A stretch of 35,001 nucleotides of DNA from Myxacorys californica WJT36-NPBG1 (GCA_019359315.1 JAHHHO010000057.1:1-35001), one strand, 5' to 3'. Positions 1-8,234 are shown, counted from the stretch's first letter. Notes: generated by a model from the sequence alone, not told the origin. A program made the numbers and translations.

Positions 1-6
1 TGATAG

Positions 7-395
7 AGACGGGAAGTAGGTGCCATTGATTTTGCCGATTTGTGTGGTAACTTATCAGCTTAAATCAGGCTCTGCTTCCCTCCTAGCTTTCGTTTCAACT
101 TCCAGTACTTCTGTCAGTCAAGCAGGTGTATACCGTTTGCCAAGCGGGAAAGTCTCCTGGCAAGTCGCGCCATTTGCACCCTTGTACCACCACGTACAGA
201 ATGGCGTTGAGGACTGCCCACATCTGGACTGCTCGTGGACGACCACCTGCTTTAGCCGCAGGAATCAAAGGTTCAATCAACTCGAATTGAGCTGGGTTCA
301 GGTTGCTGGAGTATGCTTTACTCATGGCTCTTTCGGTGCTGTCTTTATGTATTTACAGCCTATACCGAGAGAGCTTTTTTACCACCTACCCGTCT
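7..395. mobile_element. Deleted IS5-type element with imperfect terminal inverted repeats
   Basis: A short element of about 390 bp that holds only the first part of an IS5-family transposase. The left end reads AGACGGG-aag-TAGGTG (7-22). The right end, read on the minus strand, is AGACGGGTAGGTG (383-395), so the two ends match apart from three extra bases on the left. The element stops 15 bp short of the sigma factor stop codon at 410. I could not find a convincing target duplication, and the exact ends are inferred. Confidence 0.45.
95..325 (-). pseudogene. IS5-family transposase, N-terminal fragment
   Basis: The 76 codons match the N-terminal DUF4096-type region of IS5/IS1031-group transposases: a start MSKAYSSNL, then [16 protein letters not shown], then [18 protein letters not shown]. 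The frame closes soon after VYTCLTD. In another frame just beyond, [16 protein letters not shown] resembles the following transposase region (REAEPSA), so an internal deletion probably removed the piece between. The DDE catalytic core is absent, so the fragment cannot transpose by itself. Confidence 0.75.
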
Positions 396-409
396 TTTCA
401 AACAGCCTC

Positions 410-1672
410 TTAGGACTGAACTTCGCGTAGCCGACGTTCCAGGAAGCGACGCTCACTGTCATTCGTGACCAGCTCCAGCGCACGGGCATAGCTCTGGGCG
501 GCAGCTTCCGAGACTCCAACGCGTCGCAGCAAATCGGCACGGGCGGCATGGAACAGGTGATAGCCGTTGAGTTCGGTGGTGAGCGCATCCATGAGTCCGA
601 TCGCCGCTTCAGGTTCACCGACCATCGCGATCGCGACCGCCCGGTTCAATAACACAATCGGTGAAGGCTGTAGTCGTTCCAGCACATCATAGAGCCGAAC
701 GATTTGCGCCCAGTCCGTTTCTTCAGCCCGTGCCGCCTGACAATGCAGTGCCGCGATCGCCGCTTGAAGCGCAAACGAACCTGTCCTGCCGCGCAGTGCC
801 TCCTCAACGAGCGGCAGCGCTTCAGCAATTTGCTGATGATTCCAACGGCGGCGATCCTGATCTTCGAGCAGGACGAGATCGCCAGCCTCATCCAAACGAG
901 CATCGCGCCGCGAGTCGTGCAGCAACATCAGTGCAATTAGCGCCGTCACTTCTGAGGGCGGTTGCGGTGCCATCAACGTTCGCACGAGGCGACCGAGCCG
1001 GATCGCTTCCGCACAAAGATCGGCTCTGACCATTGCCTCACCCCGGGTTGCCGCATAGCCTTCGTTAAAAATGAGATAGATCACGGTCAGCACCGCTTCC
1101 ACGCGCCCAGGCAGATCGGTTGTGTCTGGCACTGTGTAGGGAATGCCCGCGTCCCGAATCTTACGCTTGGCACGCACGAGCCGTTGTGCCATCGTCGCTG
1201 TAGGTACGAGAAACGCTCGTGCGATTTCATCGGTCTCCAGTCCGCCCAGCAGCCGCAACGTCAAAGCAACCTGAGTCTCGATCGCCAATGCTGGGTGGCA
1301 GCAGGTAAAGATTAGGCGCAGGCGCTCGTCTGGAATTTCATTAGAGTCGTAGATTGGCTCCTCGCTCGACGGAATTAACCCGGATGCAGCGCACCATTCC
1401 AGTTTCTCGCTAAGCCGCGTCCGTCGTCGGAGGCGATCGATCGCTTTATATCGAGCAGTTCGGATGATCCAGGCACGGGGAAGATCAGGCACACCACGGG
1501 TTTTCCACTGATTCGCAGCCGCCGCAAAAGCTTCTTGTGCCGCTTCTTCAGCAATGTCGAAATCTCCTATTAGCCGAATCAGAATGGCGACAATTCGTCC
1601 CCATTCAGCGCAGTATGTAGCAGCGATCGCTTGGGCAACATCCGATTTTGCGTTTGAAGCCATACTTGACAT
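410..1672 (-). CDS. ECF42-type RNA polymerase sigma factor (COG4941)
   Basis: An alternative sigma factor expected to direct RNA polymerase to a small regulon. Residues from about 10 to 80 form sigma region 2 (FDIAEEAAQEAFAAAANQW, then RAWIIRTARYKAIDRLRR). Region 4 follows at about 105-165 (CCHPALAIETQVALTLRLLGG, then TATMAQRLVRAKRKI). A long helical C-terminal extension of more than 200 residues, of the DUF6596 and TPR-like kind, completes 420 residues. That length and extension define the ECF42 group, which has no classical membrane anti-sigma factor. I prefer ATG at 1672; ATG at 1663 is possible and an upstream TTG at 1687 is less likely. It is divergent from the DGPF gene at 1844, the standard ECF42 partner. 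Confidence 0.88.
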   Translation of the reverse strand: MSSMASNAKSDVAQAIAATYCAEWGRIVAILIRLIGDFDIAEEAAQEAFAAAANQWKTRGVPDLPRAWIIRTARYKAIDRLRRRTRLSEKLEWCAASGLIPSSEEPIYDSNEIPDERLRLIFTCCHPALAIETQVALTLRLLGGLETDEIARAFLVPTATMAQRLVRAKRKIRDAGIPYTVPDTTDLPGRVEAVLTVIYLIFNEGYAATRGEAMVRADLCAEAIRLGRLVRTLMAPQPPSEVTALIALMLLHDSRRDARLDEAGDLVLLEDQDRRRWNHQQIAEALPLVEEALRGRTGSFALQAAIAALHCQAARAEETDWAQIVRLYDVLERLQPSPIVLLNRAVAIAMVGEPEAAIGLMDALTTELNGYHLFHAARADLLRRVGVSEAAAQSYARALELVTNDSERRFLERRLREVQS

Positions 1673-1689
1673 AAAAATTTTTGGCAAGG

Positions 1690-1716
1690 TGTCGATTTGA
1701 GCAGTTGCTGTTCGAC
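1690..1716 (+). promoter_or_regulatory. Putative ECF42 promoter, upstream copy
   Basis: TGTCGA (1690-1695), a 17-base spacer, then CGAC (1713-1716). This matches the published ECF42 pattern of TGTCGA near -35 and CGA/TC near -10. It points at the DGPF gene and begins 18 bp upstream of the divergent sigma factor start. Confidence 0.6.
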
Positions 1717-1783
1717 TGACTTACAAAAGAAGCCAAAGGAGGTCAAGTTCGATCGTACCTGATGATAAAAATTTTCTGCGAGG

Positions 1784-1810
1784 TGTCGATTTGAGCAATT
1801 GCCGTTCGAC
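1784..1810 (+). promoter_or_regulatory. Putative ECF42 promoter, gene-proximal copy
   Basis: TGTCGA (1784-1789), 17 bases, then CGAC (1807-1810), followed 34 bp later by the DGPF start codon with GGAGG between. This is the better placed of the two copies to drive the five-gene cluster. Confidence 0.68.
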
Positions 1811-1843
1811 TCACTTGCAAAGGAAAAGAATGGAGGCAACCAA

Positions 1844-2197
1844 ATGAAATATGTGCTGCTGATCTACATGGACGAAAACGCCTTGAGCGACATCGAGCGA
1901 GAACAATGCTATGCGGAATCTGCACAATTTGCACAGCAGATCCACGCGAAGGGACAGTATCTGGCAACCGCCCCGCTCCATTCGGTCGCGACCGCAACCA
2001 GCGTCCGGGTACGAGATGGCAAGCCGTTCCTGACTGACGGACCCTTTGCTGAAACGCGCGAACAATTGGGCGGGTTTTTCCTGATCAATGCTCAGGATCT
2101 AGACGAAGCGATCGCGATCGCGGCCCAACTTCCAGGCGCACGTGTCGGTACAGTCGAAGTCCGTTCCGTGATTGAAGTTGCGGGCTTGCCACAGTAA
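1844..2197 (+). CDS. DGPF/YCII-family protein, ECF42 partner
   Basis: A 117-residue single-domain protein of the YCII-related (PF03795, DGPF) family. It starts MKYVLLIYMDE and contains TDGPFAETREQLGGFFLI at about residues 64-81, the motif that names the family. The biochemical role is unknown; the fold is ferredoxin-like and some relatives may be enzymes. ATG at 1844 is chosen because GGAGG (1832-1836) lies 7 bases upstream and the family start MKYxLLI fits. It is the first gene after the ECF42-type promoters and is divergent from the sigma gene, as in other ECF42 loci, so it is probably the main sigma target. Confidence 0.9.
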   Translation: MKYVLLIYMDENALSDIEREQCYAESAQFAQQIHAKGQYLATAPLHSVATATSVRVRDGKPFLTDGPFAETREQLGGFFLINAQDLDEAIAIAAQLPGARVGTVEVRSVIEVAGLPQ

Positions 2198-2246
2198 TGA
2201 CTGCGCTCAACCTAAATCACATCTGAAACTCAGAGGAAATCCTGCA

Positions 2247-2690
2247 ATGACAACCGCAAACACCATCACATCTAACGAAGCTCAAATTCGCCAACTGATC
2301 GCCGCTCAACAGCGTGCCATTTGCACCAAGAACGTGGAGCAGATCATGTCCCGCTACGCTACCGAGGTGATTATTTTTGATGTCAAACCCCCGTTTCAAA
2401 TTCAAGGAAAAGCGGCTGTCCGCCAAATGTGGGAAGACTGTTTGCCTTACTTCCCAGATGCTTTTGAGATCGACACACGCGACCTCACGATCGCTGTAAA
2501 TGACACCTTAGCAGTTGCCCATTGGCTGTTTCGCCTCACCGGAATGGAAGACCACCCAGCAATCCAAACCTGGATGCGCGTCACGGCTGTCTGCCAGAAA
2601 AATCAAGGCGAATGGCAGATCCTACACGAACACCTCTCGGTTCCATTTGATCCAGAGACCTCTCAAGCGGCATTCACGCTCAACCCATAG
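2247..2690 (+). CDS. SnoaL-like / NTF2-fold protein
   Basis: A protein of 147 residues with the cone-shaped SnoaL/NTF2 fold signature. An N-terminal helix EAQIRQLIAAQQRAICTKNV is followed by RYATEVIIFDV, then the strand-rich half ending EWQILHEHLSVPFDP. Such proteins act as small hydrolases, isomerases or binding modules, and no specific substrate can be read from the sequence. ATG at 2247 has AGAGGA 9 bases upstream; the longer open frame from 2172 would overlap the DGPF gene. The 49 bp gap to the previous gene suggests co-transcription. SnoaL-like domains recur near stress-type ECF sigma genes. Confidence 0.85.
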   Translation: MTTANTITSNEAQIRQLIAAQQRAICTKNVEQIMSRYATEVIIFDVKPPFQIQGKAAVRQMWEDCLPYFPDAFEIDTRDLTIAVNDTLAVAHWLFRLTGMEDHPAIQTWMRVTAVCQKNQGEWQILHEHLSVPFDPETSQAAFTLNP

Positions 2691-2723
2691 TCCAATCCAC
2701 TGACTCAACCCAAGGAACACCCA

Positions 2724-3161
2724 ATGAAACTTAATTCTTATCTCATGTTCAACGGCAACTGCGAGGCAGCGTTCAAGTTCTATGAGCAGTGTCTCGGTGG
2801 CAAAATCGTCATGATGCTCACCCACCGAGATGCGCCCTCGGTAGAACATATACCCGCCGAATGGCATGACAAAATCATGCACGTCTGCCTCGATCTAGAC
2901 GGTTCCTCCGGGGTTGCACAGGGCGCAAGTCGCCTCTTAATGGGGTCTGATAGTCCGCCTGGATATTTTGAAACACCCCAGGGCTTCTGTGTGCAGATCA
3001 GCGTTGACGAGCCAGCCGAGGCAGAACAGATTTTTCACGCCCTAGCAGAAAATGGCAAGGTGAAGATGCCGATTGAGCAAACCTTCTGGTCTGTTCGGTT
3101 TGGGATGCTGGTCGATCAGTTTGGCATCCCGTGGATGGTCAACTGCGAGAAAGCGGCTTGA
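2724..3161 (+). CDS. PhnB-like VOC (glyoxalase-fold) protein
   Basis: The 145 residues match the PhnB-like / 3-demethylubiquinone methyltransferase-like branch of the vicinal oxygen chelate superfamily. [28 protein letters not shown] is the typical first beta-alpha-beta unit, and the protein closes with [15 protein letters not shown]. Family members often bind a metal or a small molecule, but the usual glyoxalase metal ligands are not obvious here, so no reaction is assigned. It lies 33 bp after the SnoaL-like gene with AAGGAA upstream, consistent with one transcript. Confidence 0.9.
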   Translation: MKLNSYLMFNGNCEAAFKFYEQCLGGKIVMMLTHRDAPSVEHIPAEWHDKIMHVCLDLDGSSGVAQGASRLLMGSDSPPGYFETPQGFCVQISVDEPAEAEQIFHALAENGKVKMPIEQTFWSVRFGMLVDQFGIPWMVNCEKAA

Positions 3162-3241
3162 TCCTTCATTTCAGAAGACATCCCCAAAGGGGTGCATCAA
3201 ACGCAGAGCAACAAAGCCTGTACAGGGAAGGAAAAATCGAA

Positions 3242-3970
3242 ATGATTAAGAACGAGATCGCGCATCCAAGAATTGCTGCACAAGAGGAGTGGCTCGCCGC
3301 TCGCAAGTCACTCCTCGAACACGAGAAAGAGGCTACTCAACACCGCGATCGCGTGAACGCCGAGCGGCGAAGGCTACCAATGGTCAAACTTGAGAAGGAG
3401 TATACGTTTGAGGGAGCAAATGGCCCTGCCACACTGGCAGATCTGTTCGACGGACGCATTCAGCTCATTGTTTATCACTTCATGTTCGACCCAGAGTGGG
3501 ACAAGGGCTGCACGGGTTGCACAAGTTATGTGGACTCCTTAAGTGACCTGTCAATGCTGAACGATCGCGAAACGACGTTTGTGCTTGTCTCCCGTGCCCC
3601 ACTGCCCAAACTCGAAGCCTACAAATCTCTTAGGGGATGGAGCGTTCCGTGGTACTCCTCTTTCGGGAACGATTTCAATTACGATTTCCACGTCACCTTG
3701 GACGAGAACGTAGCGCCTATCGAGTACAACTATCGGGATAAGGCTGAGATGGAGAGAAGGAACGGCTCTAATTCGATGCAGGGTGAGGGACACGGTTTGA
3801 GCGTCTTCTTCCGCGTTGGCGACGATATTTTCTACACCTACTCGACCTATGCCCGTGGCGTTGAAGGACTCACCAACGCCTACAGCCTCCTCGATGTAAC
3901 ACCATACGGGCGGCAAGAGGCTTTTGAGGACTCGCCTTCGGGCTATCCCCAAAAGCCGACCTACGGATAG
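3242..3970 (+). CDS. DUF899 thioredoxin-like protein
   Basis: This 242-residue protein belongs to the DUF899 family, which has a thioredoxin/AhpC-like fold. After a charged helix ([20 protein letters not shown]) comes [16 protein letters not shown], then [19 protein letters not shown] with a C-x-x-C pair at about residue 90, where thioredoxin-fold redox cysteines sit. A role in redox or peroxide handling is an inference. ATG at 3242 follows GGGAAGGA; the frame is open back to 3131 but that would overlap the VOC gene. It is the fourth gene of the putative ECF42 operon. Confidence 0.88.
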   Translation: MIKNEIAHPRIAAQEEWLAARKSLLEHEKEATQHRDRVNAERRRLPMVKLEKEYTFEGANGPATLADLFDGRIQLIVYHFMFDPEWDKGCTGCTSYVDSLSDLSMLNDRETTFVLVSRAPLPKLEAYKSLRGWSVPWYSSFGNDFNYDFHVTLDENVAPIEYNYRDKAEMERRNGSNSMQGEGHGLSVFFRVGDDIFYTYSTYARGVEGLTNAYSLLDVTPYGRQEAFEDSPSGYPQKPTYG

Positions 3971-4079
3971 GAATTCTGTCAGTTTCTCAAGTTCTCAATG
4001 TGCCCATCACAGAAGAAATGTAATGGGCAACAGCAGGAGATGAAGCGATAACAATCAACAAAAGACAACAGGAGTCAAT

Positions 4080-4562
4080 ATGCAAACCGAATCACAGAAA
4101 GAACACCAGTGGCTACAGAAACTCGTTGGTGAGTGGACCTGCGAAATTGAAGCGATGATGCAACCCGATCAGCCCTCTGAGAAGAGCACAGGAACCGAGA
4201 GTGTGCGATCGATCGGCGGACTCTGGGTTCTGGCTGAAGGGCAGGGCGAGATGCCTGGCTGCGGTCACGCAACAACCTTAATGACGCTTGGCTACGACCC
4301 CCAGAAACAGCGATATGTAGGCACCTGGGTTGGGTCGATGATGACCTATCTCTGGCTGTACGATGGCGAACTGGACGCGGATGAGAAGGTGCTGATGCTC
4401 AATTCCGACGGACCTGCAATGGCTGATGGCGAGAAGATGGCAAAGTACAGGGACATGATCGAGTTCAAGAGCAACGATCATCGAGTGATGACCTCATATG
4501 TGCTGGGTGACGACGGGCAGTGGCGTCACTTCATGACCGCGAACTATCGACGACAGTCATAG
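4080..4562 (+). CDS. DUF1579 family protein
   Basis: A 160-residue soluble protein of the DUF1579 family: HQWLQKLVGEWTCEIEA near the start, GGLWVLAEGQGEMPG in the middle, then LMTLGYDPQKQRYVGTWVG and a C-terminal beta-rich part. The function of the family is unknown. GGAG at 4071-4074 sits 5 bases from the ATG. DUF1579, VOC, DUF899 and DGPF genes are often found together near ECF41/ECF42-type sigma factors, so this is the likely end of the operon even though the gap to DUF899 is 109 bp. Confidence 0.88.
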   Translation: MQTESQKEHQWLQKLVGEWTCEIEAMMQPDQPSEKSTGTESVRSIGGLWVLAEGQGEMPGCGHATTLMTLGYDPQKQRYVGTWVGSMMTYLWLYDGELDADEKVLMLNSDGPAMADGEKMAKYRDMIEFKSNDHRVMTSYVLGDDGQWRHFMTANYRRQS

Positions 4563-4587
4563 AAGCTGAGAGCAAATCGTATATGCA

Positions 4588-4821
4588 GTGGAATTGAATC
4601 ATTCAACCCTTTGTTCTACTGACGTTGTCCTTGATAGAGAGTGGGATCATTCCTTTCGACACAGTTTTGCGACGCATCTGCTGGAGCGTGGATATGACAT
4701 CTGCACAATTCAGAAGTTGCTAGAGCACAAAGACGTAAAGACGACGATTTACAGCCACGTGCTCAACAAAGGCGATCGCGGTGTTCATAGCCCGATCGCC
4801 TGCCTCAGGGTTGACGCTTGA
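4588..4821 (+). pseudogene. Integron-type tyrosine recombinase, C-terminal remnant
   Basis: From about 4648 the translation [18 protein letters not shown], then [29 protein letters not shown] is the C-terminal catalytic half of an IntI-like tyrosine recombinase. It includes the HxxR box and the tyrosine in IYSHVLN. Compared with the usual TTMIYTHVLN one residue is missing before the tyrosine. The N-terminal domain and the first catalytic arginine are absent, and unrelated sequence lies upstream. It is a dead fragment of an integrase that once acted here or was carried in. Confidence 0.75.
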
Positions 4822-5098
4822 GCATTGCACCCAAATGAGCCAGTGAACTTGCCTTTGAACCAATTTGAGAACACGTCTATCCTAAACAACATCAACCCAT
4901 AGCTCAACGCGATCGCCAACGACTTGAAGATTGGCAAGAAGTTGCTAGGCTATCTCTTGCTGCATCGCCTGAGTAGTCATGCCTTTTCAGGAATCATTAT
5001 GCTTAATTTTGCATTTACCTCATTCGATTGACAATATCAATAGAAACGGTAGCGAACCTTGTGCTATCTACAGAACGGGTGCGAAGCAAGAGCCGTGT
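4822..5098. other. Non-coding gap, nothing recognised
   Basis: The 277 bp between the integrase remnant and the secreted protein gene hold only a short open frame at 4979 with no domain and no ribosome binding site. I see no tRNA, repeat or clear promoter. Confidence 0.5.
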
Positions 5099-5905
5099 TC
5101 AAGGGCTTGCTGCTTGACAATACGGCAGCGTCGGTACCGCTTGTTTCACAGCATAGGCAGCTCCAGGCACTAAAATAAACTCACTCGCACCAACCCGACT
5201 GATGGGACTACCCCAATCATAGGTATAACCTAGTCCTGTCCAGGGTTGGAGTGCTGCCCGAATGCTTCTAAAGTACAACGCTTGATAAAAGGACTGATAG
5301 TTTTGAATGCCAGACCCCTCGGTGCGACCAGTTACTTTGGGCGGGACTTCTGCAAAATTGAGCGGGCAGCGTCTCTGTGTAATGTCCGGATTCACGCAGG
5401 GTCGGAAGAGATCTTGGGGACTCACCCAGAGTTCGACAAACCGATCATACTCCCAACTGGGATTCAGACCCAGGTATTGCTTTAAGCGGAGCGTTAAGTC
5501 GGCTTCTGTTGCATTCGGATGCTGTTTCAAGTAGCGTTGGCAGAATTCTTTAACTTGAGGCGCAACTGTGACCCAGAGGAGTTGGTCTTCTTGTTTGGAA
5601 CTCTTCACGTTGGGCTTGAGGTAACGCTCATAGACCTTTTGGCTTTTCCAGGTGACGACTAAGACTTGCGTCTTGGTTGAATTCCAGACTAGCAGAGGAT
5701 TGTCCGGTGTAATTGGAATGAGCGTATCTACATCTTTTTCCGGCTCAACTAGCGCGGCCTCTTGAATGGCCGCGCGATAGGTTGCCTGTAGTGGGTCGGT
5801 TGAGGGTTGAGCAAATCCGGGTAGTAGCAAAACGCCTGGTGTGCATAATGCCGCCAGCACAAAGCCCAACGCCTGGATGCTTTGCTGGGTGGCCCGCTTG
5901 CTCAT
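5099..5905 (-). CDS. Conserved secreted protein of unknown function
   Basis: A protein of 268 residues from the ATG at 5905. Residues 1-34 look like a signal peptide: basic MSKRATQQ, a hydrophobic stretch ALGFVLAALCTPGVLLLPG, then FAQP as a likely cleavage region. The mature part has SWEYDRFVELWVSP, a cysteine-bearing RPCVNPDITQRRCPLNF that may form a disulfide, and PWTGLGYTYDWG followed by GASEFILVPGAAY. I recognise no domain. The frame is open to an ATG at 6034 with GAGG nearby, which would put about 43 extra residues before the signal; this alternative cannot be excluded. Confidence 0.7.
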   Translation of the reverse strand: MSKRATQQSIQALGFVLAALCTPGVLLLPGFAQPSTDPLQATYRAAIQEAALVEPEKDVDTLIPITPDNPLLVWNSTKTQVLVVTWKSQKVYERYLKPNVKSSKQEDQLLWVTVAPQVKEFCQRYLKQHPNATEADLTLRLKQYLGLNPSWEYDRFVELWVSPQDLFRPCVNPDITQRRCPLNFAEVPPKVTGRTEGSGIQNYQSFYQALYFRSIRAALQPWTGLGYTYDWGSPISRVGASEFILVPGAAYAVKQAVPTLPYCQAASP

Positions 5906-6208
5906 GCGCCTAACCAAGGGGCAACCCGGAAAAAAGCGGGCTGTTAGCTGTCGATCGCTGGCTCGTGATCTTGGCGCTTGCTTAGGAGCCTGGGCTGATA
6001 GCTCTTTGCTCTGACTACAGGGCAGAAGTTTCATCAGTTTGTACCTCGCTGCGGCGAGTCTTTAGGCGCTCGCCTCTTCTAAGGATGCCCTACAACATTT
6101 CCGAAAATGATTGTTTTGGGCAATGTTTGAGCCGATAGCTGCTTCATAGTAGGAGTTTCAGTTGTACTACAAACGTTACTCCATGACCCATTTTTGGTAT
6201 CGTGGACT

Positions 6209-7045
6209 CTAAGTTTCATCCTGCTTTGAAAGCTGTTCCTGCAAAAACTCAAGGACACGCTGCAAGACTCGATGGGTTGGATGCCCACTACCACGGTAGC
6301 CAAGCGTTAGGGTCGGGTGAGAATTCTGAGGAATGTGGTAGGGATTCCCAGGTTTAGAGTTAATCTCGATCGTTTCCAGTATCCTCCCACGTCTCCAACA
6401 GAGTTCGGGGCTCTCTTCGATCACATCAGGTGTGTCATCGAATTGTTGCCGCAACGTCTCAAATCGCTTGGATGGGCTGATCTTGTCTTCTGAAAACCGC
6501 AATGCCAGGATTGGAACTCCTTGCTCTGCTCGTTTTTTGGCGGCCTCTAAATCCTGCTGCGAGATCCCCAACGCCGCTTGATGAGAATGGGTAATCCCAA
6601 ACGGCAAGGCGGGCTGACCCACGATCGGGGCCATCACCGACTCGTCCGCCATCAACGACAGAACGAATCCACCAGTGAGGCACATGCCGATCACGCCGAC
6701 TCCCCGATTTCCGCATTCCTCGTGAGCTTTCCGACAGAGTGCGCGTAGCCAAGTGGTGATGGGACTGGACTGATGTTTAGCAAAGCAGTAAAACTCCTGG
6801 CTAATACAAAGTTGCGCCGTGTAAGCCAACGTATTCGGGATGGAGAGCGGTTCGTCTGGCTGGCCAAACAGAAGTGGCAGGTAGACTGTAAACCCTGCAT
6901 CCGCAATCCGTCGCGCTAAGTCAACGCATTCGGGAATCATGCCTGGCAGTTCATGCATGAGGATGACAGCAGGTCCTTCACCTTTGCGATAGACCCGCCG
7001 AGAGGAGCCAGCCTCAGCAAAATCAAACATGACAAAATCATGCAT
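6209..7045 (-). CDS. Dienelactone hydrolase family protein
   Basis: An alpha/beta hydrolase of 278 residues. GVGVIGMCLTGGFVLSLM at about residues 115-132 carries the nucleophile elbow G-x-C-x-G, with cysteine in place of the usual serine, typical of dienelactone hydrolases. LALRFSEDKISP supplies the likely acid, and a histidine in SGHPTHRVLQ near the C-terminus would complete the triad. Known relatives open lactone rings such as dienelactone; the actual substrate here is unknown. GGAGGAG lies about 8 bases before the ATG. It is oriented like the GAF gene upstream and the secreted protein downstream, with gaps of over 100 bp. Confidence 0.88.
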   Translation of the reverse strand: MHDFVMFDFAEAGSSRRVYRKGEGPAVILMHELPGMIPECVDLARRIADAGFTVYLPLLFGQPDEPLSIPNTLAYTAQLCISQEFYCFAKHQSSPITTWLRALCRKAHEECGNRGVGVIGMCLTGGFVLSLMADESVMAPIVGQPALPFGITHSHQAALGISQQDLEAAKKRAEQGVPILALRFSEDKISPSKRFETLRQQFDDTPDVIEESPELCWRRGRILETIEINSKPGNPYHIPQNSHPTLTLGYRGSGHPTHRVLQRVLEFLQEQLSKQDET

Positions 7046-7165
7046 CCGATGAACTCCTCCGGTTAGTGTCTACAGCCCCAGCATAACCGCTGATTCGATT
7101 GGTGATGAACTACTCAGCTCAAGATCGTGGGTGGGTTGTTGCCCCTCAAAGCGGCAACAACTCGC

Positions 7166-7702
7166 TTAAATTGCAACTGCAGCTTGAGTCGCTTCGATCA
7201 GTTGCGGGTCTTCCTTGCGAACCTCAGACATGAAAAAGACAAGAATAGCCTGGCTCGCGCCCATACTTATAGGTAAACCGAAGGCTGCTCTCGCTCCGAA
7301 GGCTTTAGCGATTTGATTCCGTAAGAAATAGGACTTCAACTCAGCAGCAGCATCGACTAACCATTCTGCTTCTTGAGTGACCCAAACCCGACCGGGCAAG
7401 CCTTCACCTGGATGCAAGACAAACTTTTGGCTACAGTTATGAAAATGCTCCCAGTCAATTCTGCGATCGCTGCTTAGATCAATTCGGGTATACCACGCTG
7501 AACTGATTTCTAGCAGTTTACGGTCTGGTGTAGGAGTCCAGGCTTCACCGTACTCCCAAGCGGTTGCTTCACAAACCGCTTGCAGGAGAGCCGTCAGTAC
7601 CGGATCAACCTTAAGTGAGAAAGTGTTGAGTGAGGAAGTGTTCCGGGTAGAAGCAGAGAGGGTGGGTGAACCACCCTCCCGTATTCGCTCTGGCTTAGTC
7701 AT
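7166..7702 (-). CDS. Stand-alone GAF domain protein
   Basis: After about 35 low-complexity N-terminal residues, one GAF domain fills the rest of 178 residues: ATAWEYGEAWTPTPDRKLLEI, then HPGEGLPGRVWVTQEAEWLVD, then YFLRNQIAKAFGARAAFGLPI. This GAF subtype is normally a module in large cyanobacterial sensor kinases and guanylate cyclases. Here no output domain follows, and the domain stops slightly early at EATQAAVAI. It is either a small ligand-binding protein or the relic of a larger sensor. ATG at 7702 is used; an upstream TTG at 7729 is possible. Confidence 0.7.
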   Translation of the reverse strand: MTKPERIREGGSPTLSASTRNTSSLNTFSLKVDPVLTALLQAVCEATAWEYGEAWTPTPDRKLLEISSAWYTRIDLSSDRRIDWEHFHNCSQKFVLHPGEGLPGRVWVTQEAEWLVDAAAELKSYFLRNQIAKAFGARAAFGLPISMGASQAILVFFMSEVRKEDPQLIEATQAAVAI

Positions 7703-8234
7703 GCGATTTTGCGTATCATTGCTAAACAAATGCTTGTCATTAAGGCAAACAATATATTACGGGGCACCTTGCTTACTGTTAAACAACGCACATCTTCGCG
7801 GTTTAACCTGATAAAAGGGTTGAGCCGAGATAGGCTTCCTAGTGAGGTAGAGAGGACTCCTTCCCGTGTTTTGGCGTTTCCCATAGCTTTTTGGCTCAAA
7901 CCAACGTTAAGGCTGTTATTTCATTAGAACGGAAGCTGTGATGCCCTGAGCATTGAGGGCTTGATAAAACTTGAAATTCAAAATCGAATTTAGGAAGCGA
8001 TCGTAAACATGCCTTAAAACTGCGCGGCGTGTTCTAGAAGTCTAATCATGTAAAAGTTCGCCTGGTTTTGGGTGAGAATTGGCGTCTAATTCCTTTATGT
8101 CGCGATCTCTTAATCAATTGGCAGGCTCTTTAATCTCTTCAGGCTCAGACGATTTTGAGTTTGCTGTAAAACTCCCATAAGATGATTGGTGAACCGCGAT
8201 AACTTCAAAATTCCCTATCCTCCAGTGGTGAACT
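7703..8234. other. Gap of 532 bp without a convincing gene
   Basis: Only short frames without domains or ribosome binding sites are present on either strand. It should hold the promoter of the minus-strand GAF gene and of the small acidic protein gene at 8235, but I see no clear -35/-10 pair and no tRNA or long repeat. Confidence 0.5.

Larger units (their letters stand above)
1671..1838 (+). repeat. Imperfect tandem duplication of a leader, period 94 bp
   Basis: Copy 1 (1671 to about 1742) and copy 2 (1765 to about 1836) align over about 70 bp. Both begin ATAAAAATTTT, carry GGTGTCGATTTGAGCA, then TTCGACT, and end in GGAGG (1738-1742 and 1832-1836). The offset is exactly 94 throughout. Each copy therefore carries its own promoter and ribosome binding site, but only copy 2 is followed by an intact start codon. 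Confidence 0.85.

Noticed and set aside
20-430. 136-codon open frame on the plus strand across the IS fragment
   Set aside because: It lies antisense to the clear transposase fragment, has no ribosome binding site or domain and runs through the element end.
4979-5173. 64-codon frame before the secreted protein gene
   Set aside because: No domain or ribosome binding site, and its end overlaps the opposite-strand gene.
6047-6079. Two small GC-rich hairpins between the hydrolase and secreted protein genes as a terminator
   Set aside because: Stems of only 5 bp and no T-tract on the relevant strand, so termination is not supported.
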